A stretch of DNA of 19,021 nt from a bacterium (GCA_021789455.1 JAJYJN010000020.1:1-19021), one strand, 5' to 3'; positions 1 to 7,531 are shown, numbered from the stretch's first letter. Numbers and translations: made by a program. The notes: generated by a model from the letters alone, not told the origin.

Positions 1-1263
1 TTCCGTCTGTTTATGCTGCCATGAATAGGTCGAAAAATCAGCTACAAGCATTGCGCCGTGACCTAACAATGTCGGGAATAAGTAACGACCATAAACTTCA
101 AATGTGTTATAGCCATTTGAATTATGATATGAAGTTCCATTTGTATTAATACTTTCATAAGAATACGGATTTGAATCGTGCTGTTCCATATAGGTTAAGC
201 CAAGTTCGTATACGTCGTTTGCAAGGTCTAAATCAACGCCGTTTACTTGTATTCCATCAGTCCATACCGAACCAGATGTGTTGCCTATAGGCTCTGCTAT
301 ACTGGCACCATAATAACCAAACTCAAGTTGTCCTACAGAAACAGGAAGATATTCCTTTAACTGATACGAATATTCCATAGCATTAGATGTAACTGGTGAA
401 CCTGCAGGAGTTTGAGTTCCTAAATTTCCGTTACTTGCAACGCAAGGAACATTTCCAGGAGTTCCAATATTTACAGATGAACATTTACCTGCTGCTGCAG
501 CAGTATTAGCTGTAGATCCTGCATCATTCGTAACCGTTACTTTATACCACAAATGATAACCCGGTGTACCATAAAGAGCTATACCTGCATTCTGAGCATG
601 AATTAATGCAGCTCCTTCACCGTCGTATCCTACAGTTAACCCTTGTCCGTTCATAGTCGGACCTTCAGTGAACCCGCCGCTAAATGCAGCCTGTCTGTAG
701 AAATACGGACTTGCGGTCGTAATGTTACCAAGTTTCAAGTTAAATAAATGCGAAGGAAGACCAAATCCTGAACCAATTCCGTTCAACGATGCCCAAAGCT
801 GAGCTGCACTAAGCGCACTACCTGGATTTTTTTCTCCATAATTCGCATAAAACGACAAAGAATTTGCAAAAGGCGTGTATAATTTAGTTGCGCCGCCGAT
901 AACTAAATTTGTTTTATAACCAAATGCGTCTGTGCTTGACGAAACGTTTTCATTAGTTATATGAGTATAATACACCTGTGCTTCCAACACGATCGGAATC
1001 GGCCATGGGTTTGGAAGGCTTAAGCCGTTAGCGATCTGCGTTGCGTCCGCAGGAGTTCCGTTTGTGCCCGGAAGTCTGAAGCCGTTTCTCCAGAATGCTC
1101 TTCCGAACGGGTTAAGGTTTGGGAATACCGTATGACAAACTGCGCACGAAAAGTGATACTTTTGTGCGAAAGCCGGAATAGCGTTTGCTTTCTTGGGGAC
1201 CATTGCAAATGATACTGCCAAGACGAACAAAGCTACGAGTGTAACTGCTAATGACTTTTTCAT
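1..1263 (-). CDS. Cyc2-like outer-membrane cytochrome c-porin fusion (3' end cut by window)
   Basis: The frame is open for 421 codons from ATG at 1263 to the left edge, with no stop, so the C-terminus is missing. Residues 1-28 form a Sec signal peptide (KKS, hydrophobic core, KANA cleavage site). Just after it comes IPAFAQKYHFSCAVCH, with haem-binding C40-A-V-C43-H44, followed by PNLNPFGRAFWRNGFRLPG. That block matches the N-terminal signature of Cyc2-type proteins (FA..., CxxCH, PxL, FG, NGY). The rest is rich in alternating aromatic and polar residues, as in beta-barrel porins, with a Gly/Ala/Thr-rich stretch that holds two further cysteines (261 and 274) and is probably a surface loop. Family knowledge: Cyc2 carries electrons across the outer membrane during Fe(II) oxidation, but similar proteins occur in bacteria not known to oxidise iron. 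The inferred role is extracellular electron exchange. AGAGAGG lies 6 nt upstream of the start. Confidence 0.8.
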   Translation of the reverse strand, partial: MKKSLAVTLVALFVLAVSFAMVPKKANAIPAFAQKYHFSCAVCHTVFPNLNPFGRAFWRNGFRLPGTNGTPADATQIANGLSLPNPWPIPIVLEAQVYYTHITNENVSSSTDAFGYKTNLVIGGATKLYTPFANSLSFYANYGEKNPGSALSAAQLWASLNGIGSGFGLPSHLFNLKLGNITTASPYFYRQAAFSGGFTEGPTMNGQGLTVGYDGEGAALIHAQNAGIALYGTPGYHLWYKVTVTNDAGSTANTAAAAGKCSSVNIGTPGNVPCVASNGNLGTQTPAGSPVTSNAMEYSYQLKEYLPVSVGQLEFGYYGASIAEPIGNTSGSVWTDGIQVNGVDLDLANDVYELGLTYMEQHDSNPYSYESINTNGTSYHNSNGYNTFEVYGRYLFPTLLGHGAMLVADFSTYSWQHKQTE

Positions 1264-1330
1264 AACTTTCCTCTCTCTTAAAGTTAAATTAAAATTAAAA
1301 TTAATTAAATTAGAACTTGTTTACTTTTTA

Positions 1331-1350
1331 AATCACTGCTAATCACTGCT
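1331..1350. repeat. 10-bp tandem direct repeat in the leader
   Basis: AATCACTGCT occurs twice back to back with no mismatch, inside the leader between the promoters and the cytochrome-porin start. It could be a binding site for a protein or a chance duplication. Confidence 0.5.
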
Positions 1351-1399
1351 CAACTACTCATACCGTACTACAAAAATTTTTAAATCTTTCTCCCTTTTG

Positions 1400-1408
1400 C
1401 ACCTCCTT
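1400..1408 (-). promoter_or_regulatory. Orphan perfect Shine-Dalgarno sequence in the leader
   Basis: AAGGAGGTG reads on the minus strand about 40 nt after the proximal promoter's predicted start, but no start codon at usable spacing opens a reading frame. The nearest ATG downstream opens only three codons (Met-Ser-Ser-stop). The cytochrome's own ribosome site lies about 135 nt further on. Known analogues are the STAB-SD leader elements of Bacillus, which bind 30S subunits and shield mRNA from decay. That role here is inference. Confidence 0.4.
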
Positions 1409-1454
1409 AAAAAGATTTTTATATGTTAATTTTTTTTATTCAGTTATTTATATA

Positions 1455-1483
1455 TTTATATATCTAAACTTAATTCTTGTCAA
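1455..1483 (-). promoter_or_regulatory. Proximal sigma-70 promoter of the Cyc2-like gene
   Basis: Minus-strand TTGACA (1483-1478) and TATAAA (1460-1455) are 17 bases apart, so 11 of 12 consensus positions match. The start site would be near 1448, leaving a leader of about 185 nt before the ATG at 1263. Two such promoters in tandem suggest strong expression. Confidence 0.6.
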
Positions 1484-1570
1484 CATTTTTTTGGCATATT
1501 AACTTCATTATGAATTGCATACAATATACATCATATATATTATATATCGGAACATATATTTATATAATTA

Positions 1571-1598
1571 ATTATAATATCAAAATTTCATATGTCAA
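1571..1598 (-). promoter_or_regulatory. Distal sigma-70 promoter of the Cyc2-like gene
   Basis: On the minus strand a perfect -35 box TTGACA (1598-1593) and a perfect -10 box TATAAT (1576-1571) are separated by 16 bases. Transcription would start near 1564, giving a leader of about 300 nt. The match to consensus is seen directly; activity is inferred. Confidence 0.6.
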
Positions 1599-1624
1599 GT
1601 GTTTTTTAACGTTTTTTTCTTTTT

Positions 1625-2014
1625 TTATTTGAGCGATTCAAGATAAGACGCAAGTTCAAATAGTTCTTTTTTGCTCAGCATCTTGTGGTCGGACATAATA
1701 GCCATATAAGACTTTCCGCTAATCTTTACCATCGAACCGGATTTAAAGTGCTTTCCCGGAGTCGCAATCTGGACTTCCAGCCATTTTATAGAATGTTTCG
1801 CAAGCCCTTCTTTGGAAAGATCGGGACCTATGGTTCCGCCTTTTTTCCCTATTTTGTGGCAGGCTAAGCAGTCTATGCCTTTTTTATGCGAATGAATGAG
1901 CTGATTCCCAAGCTGAGCGGCGGATAATTTTACGGGAGCGGTTATGGCGTGAACCGCAATGTAGCCGAGTACTATAACGAGTACTACAAATATTACCGTT
2001 ATTCCTTTTTTCAT
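1625..2014 (-). CDS. Membrane-anchored mono-haem cytochrome c
   Basis: The 129-residue protein begins MKKG and has one hydrophobic N-terminal segment (about residues 5-23), which is either an uncleaved anchor or a signal peptide. A single haem site CLACH follows near residue 49, then GPDLS and a C-terminal helix ending LFELASYLESL. This is the usual layout of a small class I cytochrome c; a methionine in GSM or in MAIMSDHKM probably supplies the sixth ligand. It should act in the periplasm as a soluble-side electron carrier. It is transcribed just before the Cyc2-like gene and is a natural partner for it. I chose ATG 2014 because AAGGGGGG precedes it by 4 nt and because the longer frame from 2149 only translates REP repeats. 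Confidence 0.85.
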   Translation of the reverse strand: MKKGITVIFVVLVIVLGYIAVHAITAPVKLSAAQLGNQLIHSHKKGIDCLACHKIGKKGGTIGPDLSKEGLAKHSIKWLEVQIATPGKHFKSGSMVKISGKSYMAIMSDHKMLSKKELFELASYLESLK

Positions 2015-2066
2015 AAAACCCCCCTTAATTTGAAAAAAAATATTTATTGAATTTATTGTTATATAG

Positions 2067-2090
2067 ATTCCTGCTTTCGCAGGAATGACA
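2067..2090. repeat. REP-type palindrome, copy 1
   Basis: The perfect 8-bp stem ATTCCTGC/GCAGGAAT (2067-2074 with 2079-2086) has a 4-nt loop and is followed by GACA. This is the familiar bacterial repeat whose translation reads VIPAKAGI. It lies in the apt/cytochrome gap, in the same orientation as copy 2. Confidence 0.85.
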
Positions 2091-2120
2091 ATTGAATTTA
2101 AAAATTTAAAAATTTTATTA

Positions 2121-2149
2121 CTGGATTCCCGCCTGCGCGGGAATGACAA
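2121..2149. repeat. REP-type palindrome, copy 2
   Basis: The perfect stem ATTCCCGC/GCGGGAAT (2125-2132 with 2137-2144) has loop CTGC, a CTGG lead-in and a GACAAC tail. Translated, it gives FPRRRES, a well-known false N-terminus. It sits 6 bases beyond the apt stop and could weaken read-through or stabilise the 3' end of the apt mRNA. Confidence 0.85.
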
Positions 2150-2155
2150 CTTAAG

Positions 2156-2674
2156 TTAATAATCAAACTTCATTAATGCGTTTACCGTACGGGGTTTAAG
2201 TTTTTCGGCCCCTTTTAAAAACGAAAGTTCGGCAAGGAAACAGGTATCCGCGACTTCGGCGCCGAAACTTTCGACGAGTCCGATGGTTGCGAGAGCCGTT
2301 CCGCCGGTCGCAAGGACGTCGTCGGCGATAATTACCCTTTCGCCCGACTTTAACGCATCCTTGTGTATTTCGAGAGTCGCGCTTCCGTATTCAAGGTCGT
2401 AGCTTAACGACGAACACTCATATGGCAGTTTGCCGGGTTTTCTGACCATGATGACGCCTGCGCCGAGTTTATAGGCTATTGGAGCGCCTATAACAAATCC
2501 TCTGGCTTCTATACAAACTACGTAATTTATTTTTTTTGAAATATATGACTCGGTTAAAGAATCTATTGCGTATGCGAATGCTTTTGCATCGGCAAGCAGA
2601 GGCGTAATATCTTTGAAATTAATCCCTTTTTTTGGAAAATCCGGTATTTCGCGAATAAACTGTTTTAAGTCCAT
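2156..2674 (-). CDS. apt: Adenine phosphoribosyltransferase
   Basis: This cytoplasmic purine-salvage enzyme makes AMP and pyrophosphate from adenine and PRPP. The 172 residues are the normal family length. [18 protein letters not shown] at the N-terminus, [12 protein letters not shown] in the middle and the PRPP-binding loop [13 protein letters not shown] near residue 118 are all diagnostic. The ATG at 2674 has only a weak, distant AAGG as ribosome site. The gene has its own consensus promoter about 90 bases upstream, just past the glycosyltransferase stop, so it is probably expressed independently of the rpoS run. The REP pair separates it from the small cytochrome gene downstream. Confidence 0.96.
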   Translation of the reverse strand: MDLKQFIREIPDFPKKGINFKDITPLLADAKAFAYAIDSLTESYISKKINYVVCIEARGFVIGAPIAYKLGAGVIMVRKPGKLPYECSSLSYDLEYGSATLEIHKDALKSGERVIIADDVLATGGTALATIGLVESFGAEVADTCFLAELSFLKGAEKLKPRTVNALMKFDY

Positions 2675-2711
2675 TTGAAGTCTATTTGACCTTTTAGTTC
2701 CGATATCGTTT

Positions 2712-2733
2712 AAACCGTTTATAAATACGGTTT
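2712..2733. repeat. Inverted repeat in the apt leader
   Basis: AAACCGT (2712-2718) pairs with ACGGTTT (2727-2733) across an 8-nt AT loop. It falls in the predicted 80-nt apt leader. Only three T residues follow on the transcribed strand, so it is not a convincing terminator; an operator or leader hairpin is possible. Confidence 0.4.
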
Positions 2734-2761
2734 AATACCGTTAAATTGTTTACGACTGTTA

Positions 2762-2790
2762 ATTATATATTGACGAAAAGTAATTGTCAA
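2762..2790 (-). promoter_or_regulatory. Consensus sigma-70 promoter of apt
   Basis: Minus-strand TTGACA (2790-2785) and TATAAT (2767-2762) match consensus fully at the optimal 17-base spacing. It begins 10 bases after the glycosyltransferase stop codon. The inverted repeat TTGAC/GTCAA (2770-2774 with 2786-2790) overlaps the -35 box and spacer. Confidence 0.65.
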
Positions 2791-2799
2791 TATGAAAAA

Positions 2800-4698
2800 T
2801 CAATACATCCTGCTTTTAGCTTTTAAATGTTTAATCATTTTTTTCGCGTTAAAATCTTTCATAAGATATAAATAATACGTTCTTACGGGTTTGAATTTTA
2901 AGTATATGTCGAGACGTCCTATTTTTTTTATGGATTTGAAATATGGAGCGTAGGTTTTTACGGGATTAATCATATATTTGTCGTCCATAATAAAAAGGGC
3001 GTTTTTTCCGCTTATTTTGTTTAAATTCTGCCAAAGGTCATACTGGTTAAGGAAGCCGGATATATTGAAAATATTGCCGTCAGGTCTGTATCCGCCGTAA
3101 TAGACGAGTTCGTCGGCTATAGAATAATGATGCGTGAGGATAAACAGGGGGGCGTAAACGGATTTATAGCCTTTATAAACTATTCCTATATATTTTGCGG
3201 CATGCTTCCAGCCGAAAAGGTCGTTCGCTATATCGGCGGTAGACGGCTTGCCGGGGATGCGCGGTATTACGGAAAACACGCCGCCTTTTTTAAGGCGTTT
3301 TTCTTTGTCTATATAACGAATTATTTTGCCTACGGGTATCGAGTTATAGTAAATCTGGTTATAAAGTACGTAGGACAGAAAAAAACCGAAAAAAATAGCA
3401 AAATAAACGTAATATCTCGTTATTTTTTTTCCGCCAATAAGAGCTTCGGCGGCATAGCCCATAATAGGAAATGCGGCAAGATAGCCTATGTCCGGCCAGT
3501 GGACTAGTATTGTGTGGGAATAGCCGTTAAATACGAAAAATAAAAGGACAGGGAGAGAGAAACAAAGCGAAAACAATAACGGCTCGGCGGGGACGGAAGA
3601 AACAAAGGGGACAGATTTATTTATTTCCGTAGAACCGTTAGATAAATTTTGCTTTTCGTTGCGGAAATAAAAAAGATCTGTCCCCTTTGTTCCATTTTGC
3701 TTTTCGTTGCGGAAATAAAAAAGATCTGTCCCCTTTGTTCCATTTTGCTTTTCGTTGCGGAAATAAAAAAGGTCAGTCCAATTTATTTTTATTATTGCAT
3801 ATATAAACGCTCCGATAAGAAATATGTATATAAAGGGAGTAATGACCAGAACCTGACCGAGCCAGCCGGCTAAAAGAAGCGGCAAACCCGGGGTAGGATG
3901 GGAAAAACCGTGCGAAAGCTGAAACCTGAAAGAAATAAAATTATGGACGGCATTCCAGTATATAACGGGCGAAAATATCAAAAGAGCGGCGGCAAGCGTC
4001 ATGTAGGGATAAAAAGTTTTGAGATAATGCCTGTTTTGCTTGGAAAGAAGCAGATATAACAGAGCGGCGGGCGGAATAAGGGCGGCGGTATATTTGCTAA
4101 GGAAAGCGAGTCCGAGGAAGATGCCGGAGAGGAGCCAATAAACAAAGGGGACAGATTTATTTATTTCCGTCGAGCCGCTTGATAAATTTTGCTTTTCGTT
4201 GCGGAAATAAAAAAGATCTGCCCCTTTTGTTTCGGCATTTTTTTCCGCCGCTTTATAGAAAAAAATAAAAAATAACAGAGTAAAGAATAAAAGCGGGGCG
4301 TCGGGAAGCATCATAACGGAAAGAACCATGCCGAATATGACGGCGGCAAGATAAAAAAGAAACGAGAAAAAAGCGGCGCGTTTGCTTTTAAATAAAATAT
4401 AAGTCAGATAATATATTAAAAATCCGTCGAAAAAAGAAAATACGACGGAGCCGAGACGGACGGAAAGCTGACTTTTGCCGAAAAGAGCGTCCGTAAGGTA
4501 TATAATCCAGCCGGCAAAAGGGGCGTCGTCGAGATAACCGAGAGACGGCTTTAAAGACCACGCATAGTAGTGGGCTTCGTCGTTGCCGAGGTTTAAGGTG
4601 GACGCAAGATGAATGTGGACTATCAGGGCAAAAAGAGAAACGAGGATTAAATAAATCTCGTATTTATATTTGTTATATTTTTTTATAAACGAACTCAA
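2800..4698 (-). CDS. ArnT/PMT-like membrane glycosyltransferase with in-frame repeat insertions
   Basis: The 632 residues hold about a dozen hydrophobic helices followed by a soluble C-terminal part. After helix 1 the loop has [11 protein letters not shown] then GYLDDAP, the acidic-pair motif of the PMT_2/ArnT superfamily, whose members move sugars from polyprenyl-phosphate donors to lipid A or proteins at the periplasmic face. The exact substrate cannot be told. Residues about 157-186 and 307-367 are not native. They read [10 protein letters not shown] repeatedly and [10 protein letters not shown], and are translations of palindromic elements lodged in two loops between helices. Without them the length would be about 540, near the family norm. 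The start overlaps the rpoS stop by 4 nt (ATGA), so translation is probably coupled to rpoS. Confidence 0.8.
   Translation of the reverse strand: MSSFIKKYNKYKYEIYLILVSLFALIVHIHLASTLNLGNDEAHYYAWSLKPSLGYLDDAPFAGWIIYLTDALFGKSQLSVRLGSVVFSFFDGFLIYYLTYILFKSKRAAFFSFLFYLAAVIFGMVLSVMMLPDAPLLFFTLLFFIFFYKAAEKNAETKGADLFYFRNEKQNLSSGSTEINKSVPFVYWLLSGIFLGLAFLSKYTAALIPPAALLYLLLSKQNRHYLKTFYPYMTLAAALLIFSPVIYWNAVHNFISFRFQLSHGFSHPTPGLPLLLAGWLGQVLVITPFIYIFLIGAFIYAIIKINWTDLFYFRNEKQNGTKGTDLFYFRNEKQNGTKGTDLFYFRNEKQNLSNGSTEINKSVPFVSSVPAEPLLFSLCFSLPVLLFFVFNGYSHTILVHWPDIGYLAAFPIMGYAAEALIGGKKITRYYVYFAIFFGFFLSYVLYNQIYYNSIPVGKIIRYIDKEKRLKKGGVFSVIPRIPGKPSTADIANDLFGWKHAAKYIGIVYKGYKSVYAPLFILTHHYSIADELVYYGGYRPDGNIFNISGFLNQYDLWQNLNKISGKNALFIMDDKYMINPVKTYAPYFKSIKKIGRLDIYLKFKPVRTYYLYLMKDFNAKKMIKHLKAKSRMY
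3601..3780. repeat. In-frame palindromic element with tandem partial copies
   Basis: A complete 91-bp element (3601-3691) is followed by a 48-bp copy of its right part (3692-3739) and a decayed third copy (3740-3780). The ends of the full element are inverted repeats: AACAAAGGGGACAGAT at one end and its complement at the other, extended inward by an AT-rich stretch and ATTTCCG. The 48-bp period adds exactly 16 codons, so the reading frame of the glycosyltransferase is kept. In the protein this is three copies of [10 protein letters not shown] separated by GTKGTD. Confidence 0.9.
4141..4231. repeat. In-frame palindromic element, second site
   Basis: This 91-bp copy is nearly identical to 3601-3691, with a few changes, mainly in the centre (CGAGCCGCTT for AGAACCGTTA) and in the right arm. 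It has the same imperfect terminal inverted repeats and the same orientation. It too is read through in frame, giving [20 protein letters not shown] in the protein. Confidence 0.9.
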
Positions 4699-5690
4699 CT
4701 CTCTTCCTTTTCTTCCGCGGGCGGCTTGCCGCCTTCAAAACCCGATTCTTCTGCCATCTGCCTGAGCTTTTTTAATGCTTTTACTTCTATCTGCCTTATT
4801 CTTTCTTTTGTAAGTCCGAATATCCGCCCTACTTCGTTTAACGTGCGAGGCTTTTCGTAGTTAATCCCGTATCTTAAAATTACGACGCTTCTTTCCTGCT
4901 TTGAAAGCCTTAAAAGCCAGCCGTTTAAAAGATTAAGAGTTTCTATTTTATCGAGTTCGTCGAAAGCCGAATCCTGGCTTTCATCTGCTTTTATTAAATT
5001 AGAAAAAGAATTAGACTGGTTTTCTTCGTCTTCGCCGCCGGTATATACGGCATCCAAAGAATAAATATTGCCGACCAAACTCATGATTTTTTCGAGTTTC
5101 GATTCTTTAATCCCCATGCGGCTGGCTACTTCGCCCATATTTGGAGTCCTTTGAATTTCGGAAGTTATTTCTTTTACCGCCCTCGAATACTTATAAACGT
5201 TTTCGGATATGTGGATAGGCAGCCTTACTACCCTGCCGGAGTTTAATATTCCGCGTTCTATGGTCTGTCTTATCCACCAGATAGCGTATGTAGAAAACCT
5301 GAAACCGGATTTAGGTTTAAATTTTTCGACGGCTTTTATAAGTCCAAGATTCCCTTCCATAATTAAATCTTCAAAAGACAGTCCTCTTCCGAGAAATTTT
5401 TTTGCGACGCTTATCACTAGTCCGAGATTGGATTTTATCATTAAATCTCTCGCATCTGCGTCGCCCTCTCCTGCTTTGACGGCAAGTTCGTATTCCCGCT
5501 CTTTGGTCAGCAGAGGATATTTTTTAAGGTATTTAAGGTACTGGCTTGAAATTTTGTTTTCTTCCGACCTTAACGAATTATCGGAAACTCTTCCGTATTC
5601 TTCGGCATAACCGTTTTGAACTTCTGCTCCGTCTATTACGGCTAAAGATTTTTCAGAAACCGCACCTTTGGCTGGATTTTTGCGCTTCAT
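4695..5690 (-). CDS. rpoS: RpoS-like sigma-70 family RNA polymerase sigma factor
   Basis: This 331-residue group 1/2 sigma factor has a short region 1.2 ([20 protein letters not shown]) and no long RpoD-type N-terminal domain. Region 2 carries [17 protein letters not shown] and [19 protein letters not shown] (-10 recognition), then RVVRLPIHI. Region 4 ends with [18 protein letters not shown] (-35 helix-turn-helix). The length and the surE-pcm-rpoS gene order, known from proteobacteria, favour RpoS, the general stress and stationary-phase factor, over RpoD. The nlpD gene often found just before rpoS is absent. The start at 5690 lies within pcm (38-nt overlap) with only a poor Shine-Dalgarno, so coupling to pcm is likely. 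The final 20 residues are acidic and variable. Confidence 0.88.
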   Translation of the reverse strand: MKRKNPAKGAVSEKSLAVIDGAEVQNGYAEEYGRVSDNSLRSEENKISSQYLKYLKKYPLLTKEREYELAVKAGEGDADARDLMIKSNLGLVISVAKKFLGRGLSFEDLIMEGNLGLIKAVEKFKPKSGFRFSTYAIWWIRQTIERGILNSGRVVRLPIHISENVYKYSRAVKEITSEIQRTPNMGEVASRMGIKESKLEKIMSLVGNIYSLDAVYTGGEDEENQSNSFSNLIKADESQDSAFDELDKIETLNLLNGWLLRLSKQERSVVILRYGINYEKPRTLNEVGRIFGLTKERIRQIEVKALKKLRQMAEESGFEGGKPPAEEKEES

Positions 5691-6309
5691 AACCGTTCTT
5701 CCCTATTAATTTAACGAAGTTAGCCGGAGCTATATTTTTGGAAACCATCGCTCCGTTTTCCTTTTCTATTACGCATATCGACTGGGCGCCGTTCTGCTCG
5801 ACCGGCACCACCATAATGCCGCCTTCGGCAAGCTGGGCGAACAAAGCGGCCGGGATATCCGGAGAGCAGGCGGTTATCATTATTCTGTCGTATGGAGCAT
5901 ATTCGCCGTAGCCGATTGAGCCGTCGCCGACTATGAAAATTATATTGCGCAGATTTAAGGATTCGATAACCGTTCTTGCCTGCATGGATAAATCCCTTAT
6001 GCGTTCTACGGTAAAAACGGAACCGCACAGCAGGGAAAGAACGGCGGCCTGATAACCGGAACCAGTGCCTATTTCCAAGACTTTATGGCTTTTATCGACG
6101 GACAGAGCCTGAGTCATAAGAGCGACGGTATAAATGCTGGAAATAGTCTGGTTATGCCCTATGGGCAGGGGCGACTCTCCGTAGCACATATCGGAGTGCC
6201 TGAAAGGCGGAGCGACGAAAGATTCGCGTGGAATTTTCGCTATCGCGCCCAAAACGGCGGATGAAGTAATGCCCTTCGATGACAGACCGTTTATAATTTT
6301 TGCGTTCAT
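5653..6309 (-). CDS. pcm: Protein-L-isoaspartate O-methyltransferase
   Basis: This cytoplasmic repair enzyme uses S-adenosylmethionine to methylate isoaspartyl residues in aged proteins. The 218 residues match the family. The pre-motif PIGHNQTIS (residues 49-57) holds the active-site hydroxyl region, [13 protein letters not shown] (77-89) is the SAM-binding motif I, and FTVERI and GDGSIGY follow in order. It lies between surE and rpoS, overlapping both (4 nt with surE, 38 nt with rpoS), a stress-survival arrangement conserved in many proteobacteria. The C-terminal tail beyond [10 protein letters not shown] is unusual only in that it doubles as the rpoS translation start region. Confidence 0.95.
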   Translation of the reverse strand: MNAKIINGLSSKGITSSAVLGAIAKIPRESFVAPPFRHSDMCYGESPLPIGHNQTISSIYTVALMTQALSVDKSHKVLEIGTGSGYQAAVLSLLCGSVFTVERIRDLSMQARTVIESLNLRNIIFIVGDGSIGYGEYAPYDRIMITACSPDIPAALFAQLAEGGIMVVPVEQNGAQSICVIEKENGAMVSKNIAPANFVKLIGKNGYEAQKSSQRCGF

Positions 6310-7106
6310 ATCGAAAAATCTATATTTTTTAATTTTTCCATAGCTTTATAATTTGTCATGTCTAAGTGGATAGGCGTAACGGAAATAAGTCCGCTATGCA
6401 CGGCTTCGTAATCGCTGTCTTTTATATCCTCGAAAGTGATATTTTTACCCCATATCCAGTAATATTTTCTTCCCCTGGGGTCGGTTTTTTCTACTACGAA
6501 GTCCTCGAAATAGCGTTTTCCCTGTCTGGTAATTCGGTATTCAAAAGGATTATTTTCTTTTTTTATTATAGTCTGTGGAATATTTACGTTCAAGAGGGTA
6601 TTTTCCGAAAAACCGGTTTTATTGAAAACGGAAGCAAGGTTTGAAACGAACTCGGAAGCTTTTACGAAAGAGGCTTCCAGATCTTCTTCGAGAGAAGCGT
6701 CTTTGGGAAGATAGCCTCCTCCCCTGTTAACCACCAAAGAAACGGCGATGGATTTGATTCCCATAACGGCTCCTTCCATGGCGGCGGATACCGTTCCCGA
6801 ATAGATGACGTCGTCGCATATATTGCCTCCGTAATTTATTCCGGAAATTACGAGGTCGGGTTTTGTTTTCATTATGGAGTGGACGCCGATATTTACCGCA
6901 TCGGTCGGCGTGCCGTCCACCGAAAATATGTTAGGTTTGATTTCGTTGACTCTTAAGGGTCTGTCTATGGTGAGCGAATGGGAACTTGCGCTTCTTTCCC
7001 TGTCGGGAGCTACTATGGTTACGTCGTATTTCTTTGATAATTCTTCGTATAATATGTTTATGCCGGTCGCATAAACGCCGTCGTCGTTGGAAAGGAGTAT
7101 ATTCAA
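6306..7106 (-). CDS. surE: 5'/3'-nucleotidase SurE
   Basis: SurE dephosphorylates nucleoside monophosphates and short polyphosphate as a survival factor. The 266-residue protein starts MNILLSNDDGVYA, giving metal ligands D8 and D9. S39 lies in the RSASSHSL loop and N95 in GINYGGN, the remaining ligands of the family. VDGTPTDAV and DVIYSGTVSAAMEGA are further family signatures. The C-terminal third (VTPIHLDMTNY) is the usual oligomerisation part. It starts 2 bases past the stop of the MerR-like gene and its stop overlaps the pcm start (ATGA), so all these genes are probably on one transcript. Confidence 0.97.
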   Translation of the reverse strand: MNILLSNDDGVYATGINILYEELSKKYDVTIVAPDRERSASSHSLTIDRPLRVNEIKPNIFSVDGTPTDAVNIGVHSIMKTKPDLVISGINYGGNICDDVIYSGTVSAAMEGAVMGIKSIAVSLVVNRGGGYLPKDASLEEDLEASFVKASEFVSNLASVFNKTGFSENTLLNVNIPQTIIKKENNPFEYRITRQGKRYFEDFVVEKTDPRGRKYYWIWGKNITFEDIKDSDYEAVHSGLISVTPIHLDMTNYKAMEKLKNIDFSI

Positions 7107-7108
7107 GT

Positions 7109-7531
7109 TTAATATCCAGTCTTTCTTGATTTAATAAATGTTTTTAGCGAATTAAGTTCGCGACGGACCAATTCTATCTTTTCGTGCGCTTGTCCGCCGC
7201 CGGAATTTAAAACGCCTCCGTTTTCTTCGGCGCGTTCAGCCGCAATTTCGGCTATATTCTCCTCGCCGCCGTATAATTTGCGCTTTAAAGCTTTTCTTGC
7301 GCCTTCTATGGTAAATTTTTTATCGTATAAATAGTCTTTTATAAGTAGAAGTTTCTCGATATCCGAACCGGAATAGAGCCTATGGCTGCTTTTTGATTTA
7401 TAAGGCTTTAAAAAAGAAAATTCGGTTTCCCAGTATCTGATAACGAACGGTTCGACGCCTATTTTTTTGGCGGCTTCGCCTATTTTGTAAAAATATTTTT
7501 CATCTTGAGCGCTGTTTATCGGAACTTCCAT
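7109..7531 (-). CDS. MerR-family transcriptional regulator
   Basis: The 140 residues begin with a winged-helix MerR DNA-binding domain: YKIGEAAKKIGVEPFVIRYWETEF (about 15-38) and SSHRLYSGSDIEKLLLIKDYLYDKKFTIEGARKALK. A short charged helical tail (about 85-135) could form the dimer coiled coil; there is no effector domain and no cysteine pair for metals. Small MerR proteins directly after ihfA are common in delta-proteobacteria. The ATG at 7531 is the first possible start because a TGA sits six codons upstream in frame; it lies inside ihfA (32-nt overlap) with no clear Shine-Dalgarno, pointing to coupled translation. Its targets are unknown. Confidence 0.88.
   Translation of the reverse strand: MEVPINSAQDEKYFYKIGEAAKKIGVEPFVIRYWETEFSFLKPYKSKSSHRLYSGSDIEKLLLIKDYLYDKKFTIEGARKALKRKLYGGEENIAEIAAERAEENGGVLNSGGGQAHEKIELVRRELNSLKTFIKSRKTGY

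Larger units (their letters stand above)
1264..1624 (-). promoter_or_regulatory. Regulatory leader region of the Cyc2-like gene
   Basis: This 361-base gap is very AT-rich and has no credible gene. It holds, in transcription order, a perfect sigma-70 promoter, a second near-perfect promoter, an orphan Shine-Dalgarno sequence, a 10-bp tandem repeat, and the real ribosome binding site of the cytochrome-porin gene. I see no hairpin plus T-run terminator after the small cytochrome gene, although A- and T-runs are present. Confidence 0.6.

Noticed and set aside
1600..1624. Rho-independent terminator after the small cytochrome gene
   Set aside because: T- and A-runs are present but no GC-containing hairpin precedes them.
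2015..2149. Longer N-terminus for the small cytochrome c starting at 2149
   Set aside because: The extra 45 residues are translations of the two REP palindromes (FPRRRES and IPAKAGI), and the ATG at 2014 has a good ribosome site and signal-like start.
3692..3780. CRISPR-like array
   Set aside because: The units abut one another with no unique spacers and have end palindromes of a mobile element instead.
3649..3873. Plus-strand frame with repeated [16 protein letters not shown]
   Set aside because: It is the antisense reading of the tandem palindromic elements inside the glycosyltransferase gene; there is no ribosome site or homology.
4695..5690. Housekeeping RpoD instead of RpoS
   Set aside because: The protein is only 331 residues, lacks the large RpoD N-terminal region, and sits in the surE-pcm-rpoS order.
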